A stretch of DNA of 64,000 nt from Leptospirales bacterium. GTDB lineage: Bacteria > Spirochaetota > Leptospiria > Leptospirales > Leptonemataceae. Each line of letters starts with the position of its first letter. The stretch's first letter is position 1. The notes under the pieces were generated by a model. That model was given only the letters and a program-made list of their open reading frames with translations, searched no databases and was not told the DNA's origin. A program made the translations under genes and the position numbers. The stretch is from contig JAEUSB010000053.1 of the NCBI GenBank assembly GCA_016788865.1, forward strand, positions 1-64,000, given 5' to 3'. This document shows positions 43,519 through 50,906 of the stretch, piece by piece.

Positions 43519-44763
43519 TCAACGAAGTCTCAATGCAGAAACAATGCTCTCAAGTTGCTGAGAGTAGAAGAGATCCTGGTCCAATTGCTGCCTGGCCCGG
43601 TCAATTGCATAGATCACGGCCGTATGGTGCTTGCGGCCAAAGGTTGTAGCAATCTGTAGCAGGCTAAGGTTAAGGTGAGAATGACAAATGTACATGGCCA
43701 GGTGCCTGGCCATGGATGTCCGCTTTTCGCGTCCAGACCCCAGGATGTGTCCAGCGGGAATTCCCAGAACCTGCGACGTCTTCTCTACGACCTCGAGGGG
43801 GTCAGTGGGCAGTATGGCAAGGTCTGCAGGCTGGCCGGCTGCCCGGGCCATGAGCGCGCTCTTGAGGCGCCGCACGTCCGTCAGCCGAATCGCAAGCTGT
43901 TCCACGGCAGCGTCAAAGGGAATGCTCAGTTCTGCAGCCTGAGAACGGGCAATTTCCAACCGCGCCGATTGATCCGGAGCGAGGATCTCGAGCGAAAAGG
44001 CCCCGGCAAAGCGCGAGGCCAGGTCTTCTCGCAGCGGCAATGTGGAGTGACTGCGATCTGCCGCAAATACGATTGTGTTTCCTCGAGAGATGCAATGCTC
44101 AACGAGATGACGCAGCTCTTCTTGCGTTTGTCTGGCACCGGATTTGATAAACTGCAGATCGTCTATTAGGAGTAGCTTTTTGCTCTTGAGATTGGTCCGA
44201 AAGCTGGCGGTTGTTTTGGTTTTGCAAGCCAATGCAAACTCGGTAATGAAACTTTCGAGCGTCGTGTATTCGACGGGAAGGTTACGCGCCCTGGCCTGGC
44301 TCTCGAGGGACCTTAGCAAATGAGTCTTACCGGAAGAAACGCCTCCGCGGAGGAAAATGATTCGCGCCGGGAAACGTAAGTCGAGCAGGTTCGAAACTGC
44401 CTCCAAATTTCGTGAATGAGGAAAGAAAGGCGTCCGGTGCGCAACACGGGAATCCATGTTTCCTGCGTCGCGAGACTGTTCTTGCTGCAAGGATGACGCT
44501 TCCGGAGCTGCCTGCTTTTCTGCAAGAAGCAACCGGATCCGTCCCGCCGAGACCTGGCTTTTCCACGCTCGTTCAATGGACCCCAGGTAATTTGACGTTA
44601 TATGCCTTAGCTTGCGCTCATCCTGAACGTGCAGCTCAATGAGATCGTCCGTTCGTTTGATCCTGACAGGTTCAATGAACGTACGGAACAGGGGACCCGG
44701 GATTTCCCGCGCCAGTTCTGCTAGAACTGAGTTCCATTTCTCTTCGACTACCATGTCCCCCAT
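43519..44763 (-). CDS. dnaA: DnaA-family replication initiator
   Basis: A 414-residue protein. Domain I is recognisable (WNSVLAELAREIPGPLFRTFIEPVRI). A short linker follows. The AAA+ domain has a P-loop GGVSSGKTHLL (about residue 140), Walker B KLLLIDDLQFIKSGARQTQEEL, the arginine-finger segment LREDLASRFAGAFSLEI and sensor II DVRRLKSAL. The C-terminal helix-turn-helix reads LLQIATTFGRKHHTAVIYAIDRA. In the DNA-contacting signature the usual GGRDHTTV is changed to GRKHHTAV, so the conserved Asp is missing. The gene is not followed by dnaN, recF or gyrB. It may be the sole dnaA at a rearranged locus or a paralogue. Confidence 0.85.
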   Translation of the reverse strand: MGDMVVEEKWNSVLAELAREIPGPLFRTFIEPVRIKRTDDLIELHVQDERKLRHITSNYLGSIERAWKSQVSAGRIRLLLAEKQAAPEASSLQQEQSRDAGNMDSRVAHRTPFFPHSRNLEAVSNLLDLRFPARIIFLRGGVSSGKTHLLRSLESQARARNLPVEYTTLESFITEFALACKTKTTASFRTNLKSKKLLLIDDLQFIKSGARQTQEELRHLVEHCISRGNTIVFAADRSHSTLPLREDLASRFAGAFSLEILAPDQSARLEIARSQAAELSIPFDAAVEQLAIRLTDVRRLKSALMARAAGQPADLAILPTDPLEVVEKTSQVLGIPAGHILGSGREKRTSMARHLAMYICHSHLNLSLLQIATTFGRKHHTAVIYAIDRARQQLDQDLFYSQQLESIVSALRLR

Positions 44764-44787
44764 TTTCCCGCTTATGTCTCTTCCGTG

Positions 44788-44796
44788 ATTATGTCA
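44788..44796 (-). promoter_or_regulatory. Extended -10 promoter of dnaA (TGACATAAT)
   Basis: On the minus strand TGACATAAT lies 24 bases before the dnaA ATG at 44763. It combines an extended TG with a CATAAT box; no convincing -35 is present. The surrounding 257-base gap to trxB holds no recognisable TTATNCACA DnaA-box cluster. Confidence 0.4.
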
Positions 44797-45020
44797 CATA
44801 TGAAAACATGCGACCTGACAGAATCAAGGGCAACGCCTTAGATTGCAAGTGAAAGTTTCCTGGCTTTGACGCTTGCTGCAACAGCACCGAATGGATGCCT
44901 GTTAGCTGGCAGATTCAGCGCCAACTGTGCTGTTTGCGAGCAAGCGAGCGGATTCTTTTTCCAGAGGATAGGGTGGCAATAGCCGCGCTTCTTGTTGAAG
45001 CCCGGTGCATGACGAGTGGA

Positions 45021-45986
45021 TCAATGGATGCCATTGACTGCAAGCCAGCGTTCTGCCTCAAGCGCTGCCATGCAACCGGATCCGGCCGCCGTAATTGCCT
45101 GACGATATCTTTTGTCCTGCACATCACCGGCTGCAAAAACGCCTTCGACATTTGTTTGTGCAGTTCCCGGCTTCGTGAGCAAATATCCGTCCGCATCCAT
45201 GTCGAGGAGGCCTTTGAATACGTCCGTATTGGGCTTGTGACCAATCGCAAAGAACAAACCACCGGCGTCGCGATTCTCGTTTCCACCGTTAAGCAGATGA
45301 TGAATGGTAACGCTCCCGAGCTTCTTGCCATCACCAGAGGCTGCAGAAACTTCTGAATTCCAGAGAATTTCGATCTTATTATTTGAGAGCACTCGATCCT
45401 GCATGATGGTTGATGCTCGCAGTTTGTCGCGCCTGTGAACAAGGTACACTCGCGAAGCAAAACGAGAGAGGTATGTGGCTTCTTCACAGGCAGAATCTCC
45501 TCCGCCAACAACGAATAACGGAACATTCTTGAAGATAGGCAGGGATCCATCGCAGACGGCGCACGCCGAAATTCCTTTCTGCCAGTATTCACCGAAGCCC
45601 TGAATTGGGAGCGTTTTGGCTGTGGCGCCCGTGGCGATGATGACTGATTGGGCCAGGATTGCTGTTGCTGGATCGTTTTGACTGAAGACCTTGAATGGCC
45701 TGGATGAAAAATCCACCCGCTCAATTGTTTCTGTGTGGATTGTGGTCCCGTATTTCTGCGATTGAGTCCGCATCCGATCCATCAACTCGGGACCGGTAAT
45801 ACCATCCGGGAAACCGGGAAAGTTTTCTACTTCCGTGGTTGTAGTTAGCTGTCCGCCCGCAGCGACTCCTCCAGCCATGAAACCTTCATACATAACGGGC
45901 GTGAGGCCAGCGCGGGCCGCGTAGATGGCGGCAGTATGCCCGGCAGGGCCGCTTCCGATAATGATGACTTTTTGTGCATTTTGCAT
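45021..45986 (-). CDS. trxB: Thioredoxin reductase
   Basis: A FAD/NADPH flavoenzyme that reduces thioredoxin. The FAD-binding motif [21 protein letters not shown] is at the N-terminus. The redox-active CAVCDG (CxxC, about residues 139-143) is followed by the NADPH Rossmann motif [19 protein letters not shown] and the C-terminal [28 protein letters not shown]. The length of 321 residues is typical. The peroxiredoxin encoded divergently at 46078 could be a physiological client through thioredoxin. Confidence 0.96.
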   Translation of the reverse strand: MQNAQKVIIIGSGPAGHTAAIYAARAGLTPVMYEGFMAGGVAAGGQLTTTTEVENFPGFPDGITGPELMDRMRTQSQKYGTTIHTETIERVDFSSRPFKVFSQNDPATAILAQSVIIATGATAKTLPIQGFGEYWQKGISACAVCDGSLPIFKNVPLFVVGGGDSACEEATYLSRFASRVYLVHRRDKLRASTIMQDRVLSNNKIEILWNSEVSAASGDGKKLGSVTIHHLLNGGNENRDAGGLFFAIGHKPNTDVFKGLLDMDADGYLLTKPGTAQTNVEGVFAAGDVQDKRYRQAITAAGSGCMAALEAERWLAVNGIH

Positions 45987-46077
45987 TTGGTAAACCTTCT
46001 TGAACCACTTCGAAATTTCTTCGCCTCAATAAAATAAAATTTTCACACGCCGGGCACTGGAATTTTCTTGTACCGTC

Positions 46078-46806
46078 ATGGCAAAGAAATCCAAGAAATC
46101 CCCCTCAAAAAAGTCTAAAAAATCCGCCTCACGTAAGGCGGCTCCCCGGAAGAAGATCATCAAGAAAAAGAAAGTCGCGCGTCCGGTTAAGAAAACCGCT
46201 CCAAAGAAGGTTAAGAAGAAGACGGCAAAGAAATCCACTAAGCCTGCTAAAGTTGTAAAACCAAAAGCTGTACCGGCCATTAAGCCAACGGCGCCGGCCA
46301 AAACCTCAACCGCTCCGGCCACTAAGCCCCAGGTTTCTGAAAAGCCGGCCGTTGTTTATCCTACTCGAATCGAGGATCGGCCCGTCCAACTAACCAACGG
46401 TCAAACAGTTCAGCTTTCCAGCCTAACTGGAACTAACGGGTTGGTCTTGTACTTCTATCCAAAGGATGACACACCGGGTTGCACAGTTGAAGCGTGCAAC
46501 TTTCGCGATACAGAATCAGCACTGAAAAACAAAGGTTGGAATGTTGTTGGTGTTTCTCCGGATTCTGCTGCTGCTCATCAGAAGTTCACTGCCAAGCATT
46601 CTCTAAATTTTCCGCTGATCGCAGATGAGGATCATTCACTCTGTGAAGCATCAAAGGTGTGGCAGGAAAAATCCATGTACGGCAAATCCTATATGGGCGT
46701 GGCCCGCACGACTTTCCTGCTCGATACCAATCTCAATGTTAAGAAAGTGTACGAGCGAGTTCGTCCAGAAGGGCATGCTGATGAAATCTTAGAGGATGTA
46801 TCCTGA
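46078..46806 (+). CDS. Bcp/PrxQ-type peroxiredoxin with histone-H1-like N-terminal tail
   Basis: A thioredoxin-dependent peroxidase. Residues 95-242 form a full PrxQ/Bcp domain: a peroxidatic Cys in TPGCTVEACNFRD with a second Cys five residues on (the usual intramolecular partner), then LKNKGWNVVGVSPDSAAAHQKFTAKHSLNFPLIADED and GVARTTFLLD. Residues 1-90 are a long Lys/Ala/Pro/Ser tail with many KK and PAK steps, resembling histone H1 C-termini or chlamydial Hc proteins. Such a tail is not part of normal Bcp (about 150 residues). It suggests DNA association, so the enzyme may protect the nucleoid. The reading frame is continuous and the ATG is the only good start. The stop directly abuts the pepA GTG. 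Confidence 0.88.
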   Translation: MAKKSKKSPSKKSKKSASRKAAPRKKIIKKKKVARPVKKTAPKKVKKKTAKKSTKPAKVVKPKAVPAIKPTAPAKTSTAPATKPQVSEKPAVVYPTRIEDRPVQLTNGQTVQLSSLTGTNGLVLYFYPKDDTPGCTVEACNFRDTESALKNKGWNVVGVSPDSAAAHQKFTAKHSLNFPLIADEDHSLCEASKVWQEKSMYGKSYMGVARTTFLLDTNLNVKKVYERVRPEGHADEILEDVS

Positions 46807-48399
46807 GTGAAAAATCTTCCATTTGAACTGCCATCTCCAGCACTTGTTTTCAAGACCGGCAAAGCGACTGCACAGAGCGTGCGAGTCATTCCGGTTTTCA
46901 AAGGGTTCTCCACAAAGAAGCTCGGGCTCAAGGGTGATCTTCAGCGACTGGTAGACGATTTCGTCTTTTCAAAAACGTTCACTGGAAAGGCAGGTGAGAT
47001 TCTCGATCTCGCTCCACGCGGCGCCATGCTTGTCGGGCTCGGCGCTTCTGAAGCCTTTCATCCGGATACGCTGGCCGGCCAGATGATCGCGCTTGCGCCA
47101 CGCCTGATTCGCTACGAAGGTAAGTCTTTTGTGCTTGTAATTGGATCGGACATTGCGGCGGCGATGCACGCTTCAAACGGCGTCACGGCCGAGGGCGAAG
47201 ATACAGACGAAGAACCAACAAACGATTACCAGGCGCCTCTATCAGAGGAGGAGCTCGTAAGCCAGGTGGTCACATCGCTTCTATTGGGATCCGATCCAAT
47301 GGAATCGCTTAAGAGCAAGCCCGCTAAGGCAAAGCCAGCCACCCAGAAGCCCACGCAGATATATTTAGAATGCACCTTTTTGAAGAAAGGTGTGACCGAC
47401 GCAATCGAGCGGGGCGTTGCAGTGGGCGAGCTGACAAACCAGATGCGTTTCGTAGAGTCGCTCCCTGGAAACTACTTTCACCCCGAGTACTTTCAGACCT
47501 ACGCAGAGCATCTTACACGCGAGTATGGTGTGAAGCTAAAGGTCTATTCCATGTCAGAACTTGAAAAGCTTGGCTGTGGTGGGATCGTGTCTGTGGGAAA
47601 GGGATCCAAAATTCCACCGCGGATGATGGTCCTCGAATACAAGCCAAAGACATTCAAGAACAAGAAACCACTCGTGCTCGTTGGAAAGGGAATTACGTTT
47701 GATACCGGTGGGATTTCAATCAAACCTGCAGGCGACATGCATGAGATGAAATACGACATGTGCGGCGCTGCTATCACTGTGCACGCTGTTGCGCTTGCAT
47801 CCAGGCGCAAATTGCCGGTTCATGTAATGGGTATCGTGGGAATTGCGGAAAACATGCCAGGTGGCAACGCCATTAAGCCCGGCGATGTCTATACGGCGTA
47901 TAACGGAGTGACAGTTGAGATTCAGAATACGGATGCAGAGGGTCGTCTGGTTCTGGGTGATCTACTTGCGTTCGCATGTAAAAACTTCGGGCCGGGGATC
48001 ATGTTTGATTTTGCAACGCTCACCGGCGCTTGCGTCATTGCACTCGGTCATGAGACGGCTGCTGTTCTTACGTCAGATGATGAGCTGGCCACACAGATTG
48101 ATCGCATGTCCAGGCGGTCATTGGATCGTACGTGGCGAATGCCGCACTGGCGCCAGTACAGCGCAAATCTAAAGTCAGATATTGCCGATCTCAGAAATAT
48201 AGCGGGCCGCGATGGTGGCACAATTACCGCCTATCGTTTCCTGTCCCGATTTGTAGAGAAAAAGGTTCCCTGGGCGCACTTTGACATTGCCGGGATAGCC
48301 TGGCATTCAAAAGCCTATGGTCCGCGGACGCGCGGCGCAAGCGGTTGGGGTCTGGCTTTCTTGAATAGATACTTTGAGGAATTGGCCGGGAAGAAGTAA
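46807..48399 (+). CDS. pepA: Leucyl aminopeptidase (M17)
   Basis: A cytosolic dizinc/dimanganese aminopeptidase. The catalytic domain shows GKGITFDTGGISIKPAGDMHEMKYDMCGAA (metal-binding Lys and Asp, about residues 294-312) and the signature NTDAEGRLVL (about 374-383). FDFATLTGACVIALG follows. The N-terminal half contains an acidic insert (EGEDTDEEPTNDYQAPLSEEEL, then a Lys-rich PAKAKPAT stretch near residue 180), which makes it longer than usual at 530 residues. The start is GTG at 46807, directly after the peroxiredoxin stop. Confidence 0.93.
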   Translation: MKNLPFELPSPALVFKTGKATAQSVRVIPVFKGFSTKKLGLKGDLQRLVDDFVFSKTFTGKAGEILDLAPRGAMLVGLGASEAFHPDTLAGQMIALAPRLIRYEGKSFVLVIGSDIAAAMHASNGVTAEGEDTDEEPTNDYQAPLSEEELVSQVVTSLLLGSDPMESLKSKPAKAKPATQKPTQIYLECTFLKKGVTDAIERGVAVGELTNQMRFVESLPGNYFHPEYFQTYAEHLTREYGVKLKVYSMSELEKLGCGGIVSVGKGSKIPPRMMVLEYKPKTFKNKKPLVLVGKGITFDTGGISIKPAGDMHEMKYDMCGAAITVHAVALASRRKLPVHVMGIVGIAENMPGGNAIKPGDVYTAYNGVTVEIQNTDAEGRLVLGDLLAFACKNFGPGIMFDFATLTGACVIALGHETAAVLTSDDELATQIDRMSRRSLDRTWRMPHWRQYSANLKSDIADLRNIAGRDGGTITAYRFLSRFVEKKVPWAHFDIAGIAWHSKAYGPRTRGASGWGLAFLNRYFEELAGKK

Positions 48400-48438
48400 A
48401 GCGACGTGAGCTTTGCCGGGTGGCAGAGGAGATGACAA

Positions 48439-48461
48439 CGAGCCGGGCGAAACCCGGCTCG
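48439..48461. terminator. Hairpin between convergent pepA and DUF1858 genes
   Basis: CGAGCCGGG (48439-48447) and CCCGGCTCG (48453-48461) form a perfect 9-bp stem with loop CGAAA. It lies between two convergent genes, eight bases from the minus-strand stop. There is no long T-run on either side, so it may act as a weak bidirectional terminator or a 3' stabiliser. Confidence 0.5.
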
Positions 48462-48468
48462 CGCTGCA

Positions 48469-48690
48469 TCACTGATCCAGAAGGTTGTTCAGGCTTTCAA
48501 GGAGTTGATCTACCGGAACTCCGTATCCGCCGCAAACCTGCTCGATAGTTTCGAGCTCATTGATTGAGCAATGAGAGCATCCACCGAGATGATAGCTTGA
48601 GAATACGAGGCCGGCCTCGGAATGAAGCTGCATAGCTTCTCCTACCGTCATGTTGCCTGTGAACCTTTGTTTTGTTGCAGAATCAGACAT
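48469..48690 (-). CDS. DUF1858 / redox-disulfide domain protein
   Basis: A 73-residue protein matching the small family annotated as DUF1858 or hybrid-cluster-protein-associated redox disulfide domain. The pattern MTVGEAMQLHSEAGLVFSSYHLGGCSHC and ETIEQVCGGYGVPVDQLLESLN carries a CxxC and a further Cys before GGYG. Its redox partner is not adjacent. It is preceded by a ribosome binding site that matches the 16S 3' end over its whole length, which implies very strong initiation. Confidence 0.82.
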   Translation of the reverse strand: MSDSATKQRFTGNMTVGEAMQLHSEAGLVFSSYHLGGCSHCSINELETIEQVCGGYGVPVDQLLESLNNLLDQ

Positions 48691-48691
48691 T

Positions 48692-48705
48692 GGATCACCT
48701 CCTTT
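48692..48705 (-). promoter_or_regulatory. Full-length Shine-Dalgarno (14-base match to the 16S 3' end)
   Basis: On the minus strand AAAGGAGGTGATCC is the exact complement of the conserved 3' end of bacterial 16S rRNA (GGATCACCTCCTTT). It lies one base before the ATG of the DUF1858 gene, and the GGAGG core is seven bases from the start codon. Most genes in this window have only 4-6 matching bases. Confidence 0.85.
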
Positions 48706-48723
48706 TTATAGATTTAGAACTGC

Positions 48724-48736
48724 ACTAACAGTTAGT
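48724..48736. promoter_or_regulatory. Dyad ACTAAC-A-GTTAGT between divergent genes
   Basis: A perfect 6-1-6 inverted repeat sits in the short gap between the DUF1858 gene (minus) and the PTPS-like gene (plus). Symmetry and position suggest a repressor or activator site. Nothing else supports it. Confidence 0.35.
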
Positions 48737-48767
48737 CGTATTTTTGAGGCCCGGTCAACAAAAATTT

Positions 48768-49259
48768 ATGGTCGAATGCTCGGGGCCTGAGGTTCTCACA
48801 ATAAGTATGAACTTTGATCAAAACGCACATCCGGAATTGATTCCGCTCTTCGCGGGCTTCCAGACCCAGAGTGGAAGATTTGAAGTTCGCATCCAGGGTA
48901 GGTTTGAAGCGAGTCACTATCTCTATAAGTACTTTCCGGATGGTTCGGACGAGCCCCTGCATGGGCATTCATGGCTCGTGGAAGTTACCCTGGCCAATGT
49001 CTCGAACGGAGTGCGCGAAGACGGAATCGCTTTCGACTACCTTGCGGCGCGAAAGCGTCTCGATCAGTTGGTGGACAGGCTCGAACACGTTGTAATCAAC
49101 AACCTGCCAGAGTTCAAAGGAATCAATCCCACATCAGAGAACATCGCGCGCTGGTTTCATGCCGGTTTGAAGAATGAAGTATTGCACGATGGGGGAAAGA
49201 TCGTTTCGATTCGCATTCACGAGGGACCTGAAAATTCTGCTTTGTTCCATCCAGGTTGA
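48768..49259 (+). CDS. 6-pyruvoyl-tetrahydropterin synthase/QueD homologue without the usual Cys
   Basis: A T-fold enzyme of about 163 residues. The three zinc-ligand His residues are present in FEASHYL and LHGHSW. The fold's later motifs are conserved: GIAFDYLAARKRLDQLVDRLEHVVINNLPEFKGINPTSENIARW. QueD and classical PTPS carry a catalytic Cys four residues before HGH; here that stretch is SDEPLHGH with Asp and Glu in its place. PTPS-III enzymes, which replace folate-pathway FolB in some bacteria, also lack the Cys and use a Glu. I chose ATG 48768; TTG 48744 and ATG 48807 are alternatives. Confidence 0.82.
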   Translation: MVECSGPEVLTISMNFDQNAHPELIPLFAGFQTQSGRFEVRIQGRFEASHYLYKYFPDGSDEPLHGHSWLVEVTLANVSNGVREDGIAFDYLAARKRLDQLVDRLEHVVINNLPEFKGINPTSENIARWFHAGLKNEVLHDGGKIVSIRIHEGPENSALFHPG

Positions 49260-49273
49260 AAACGCAGAGTGCA

Positions 49274-50830
49274 TCACTGAACCTTAAAGACGGACAGAAT
49301 GCGCTCTCCGTTTCTCTCTACTGAGAATACAGGTTCTTCGGCATAATCGTCTGGATGCCAACGATAGACTGTAAGGAAATAGTGGGCTTTGATCGGCTCT
49401 TCTACGTAGACTAGCCGCTCCGACGCCCGGCCGTCTGGCTCAAGCGCAAATTGCGCCTGCTCCGGATGTCCAAAGTATCTGACCTCAATCCTTTTGCTTG
49501 AATCCGTTCGCAGTATGAATTCCAGGCCCGCTCTGTAGCTCAAGCCCCAGTAGTCCATATCGTAGTTGGTGCGAAGAGGTCTTTTAGCAAAACTATTGAA
49601 GTACACATTCTGGTAGGGATGTAGTCGGATGATTTCATAGCAGAGGAAGACTGAATGTACCAACACCAGCGTGAGCAGGACGAGCGGCGGCCAGCGCCAG
49701 TTCCTCAGCCGACTGATCGATAGAATGCGATGGAATGCAAAAGCCACAAGCAAGAACGCACCCGCAGCAGTGAAGTAGAGATGGCGCCATCCATCATAAA
49801 GCACCGCTCCGAAAGCAAGAGCCGCAGCAATAGGTCCAAGTACGAGGCCGCTGGCCAGTAACATTGCAAGCAGCCTTTTTGGATCCTGAAATCTGCGGAG
49901 CAAGGCCATTGTAAGCAATAGCAATCCCAGTAACGTTAATACGATGATGAAAGGGGGGACTGTAACGGAAATCCAATTGGGAATGTAATACCAGGGTAAG
50001 TCTGTTGCTTTCAAGAATTCTCCGTTTAAAAGTACCGTTCCGGGCCATGGAAAACGCCGCATATGCTCCACCGTCTCCGAGAATCGCGCTAACGGTTGGC
50101 TCCACAGATAAGGCCAGAATAGGATCGTTCCTAAAATCGTCGTGCTGACGTAGCTGAGCATTTCCGTCATGCTTCGGGACAACGATTTCCGGCCTGTGAC
50201 TTTGACCGTAGATCGAAAGAGAGTCTGAATCATGAGACACCCAAGGACCAGCAGGAAAAGCAGGATGCCAGAAATACGTGTGGCGATTGCAAGGCCCGTC
50301 AGGAGTCCAGACACCAGCAAAGGGGGGAAGGCCCCTGCATTCGATTGGCGCAGCTGAAGCATTCTTAGAATATAGTAGATGGCAATACAGTGAACCGAAA
50401 GAAACACAATGTCCTTAGGATTGTGAAATGCCTCTCCAAAGAATCTTGGCTGCAAGATAAATAGCAGCATTGTGATCAGGGCAACCCAGGCATTTCGCGT
50501 AACCAGGCGTGCCGACAGGAACAGGTGCAGGACTCCCGCCCAATAGAAGAGAAACGTTAGTAGATGACGGAGGAAATAGCGATCCATGTCGCGTAAGTCG
50601 AGAGTCTTCTCAACAGTCAGTGCAAGAACTTGAAACCAACTTGAATAGGTCCGATCGTGGTAGGTTGACAGGTTCTTTGCTGTGTCAGATTCGCATCCCT
50701 GTTTACACAGGGTATGCCTGAGTCCCGTTCTCCGGAGCACATACTGCAGATTTACAAGCCCCGTGGTCCGCTCAAAGCCCTCGTCCATCCCCAACCCATA
50801 GTCTCTGAAGATAAACAGCCCGATCAGCAA
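49274..50830 (-). CDS. GT-C-like polytopic membrane glycosyltransferase
   Basis: A 518-residue integral membrane protein with about ten helices. The N-terminal region has an acidic GMDEGFERTTG motif in the first extracytoplasmic loop, the position of the catalytic Asp-Glu in GT39/GT83 (PMT/ArnT-like) enzymes, and a conserved FHNPKDIVFLS later. Such enzymes move sugars from polyprenyl-phosphate donors. The TTG at 50830 is the only ordinary start, but it cuts the first helix. The frame is open back to 50911 and encodes a plausible basic N-terminus (YLRSARTSRLPVWLARILLLAY), so a rare CTG or ATT start just upstream may be used. Confidence 0.7.
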   Translation of the reverse strand: MLIGLFIFRDYGLGMDEGFERTTGLVNLQYVLRRTGLRHTLCKQGCESDTAKNLSTYHDRTYSSWFQVLALTVEKTLDLRDMDRYFLRHLLTFLFYWAGVLHLFLSARLVTRNAWVALITMLLFILQPRFFGEAFHNPKDIVFLSVHCIAIYYILRMLQLRQSNAGAFPPLLVSGLLTGLAIATRISGILLFLLVLGCLMIQTLFRSTVKVTGRKSLSRSMTEMLSYVSTTILGTILFWPYLWSQPLARFSETVEHMRRFPWPGTVLLNGEFLKATDLPWYYIPNWISVTVPPFIIVLTLLGLLLLTMALLRRFQDPKRLLAMLLASGLVLGPIAAALAFGAVLYDGWRHLYFTAAGAFLLVAFAFHRILSISRLRNWRWPPLVLLTLVLVHSVFLCYEIIRLHPYQNVYFNSFAKRPLRTNYDMDYWGLSYRAGLEFILRTDSSKRIEVRYFGHPEQAQFALEPDGRASERLVYVEEPIKAHYFLTVYRWHPDDYAEEPVFSVERNGERILSVFKVQ

Positions 50831-50906
50831 ATAGGCCAGGAGCAGAATTCTCGCAAGCCAAACAGGAAGCCTGGATGTCCTCGCGGACCGCAGGTAATTT
50901 ACCAGG

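Noticed and set aside
44764-45020. Replication origin next to dnaA
   Set aside because: Only loose look-alikes such as TTATGTCACA are present; there is no cluster of TTATNCACA boxes and no AT-rich unwinding tract.
44915-45724. A 269-codon open frame on the minus strand overlapping trxB
   Set aside because: It lies in another frame of a certain thioredoxin reductase gene and has no recognisable motif or coding character; it is a shadow frame.
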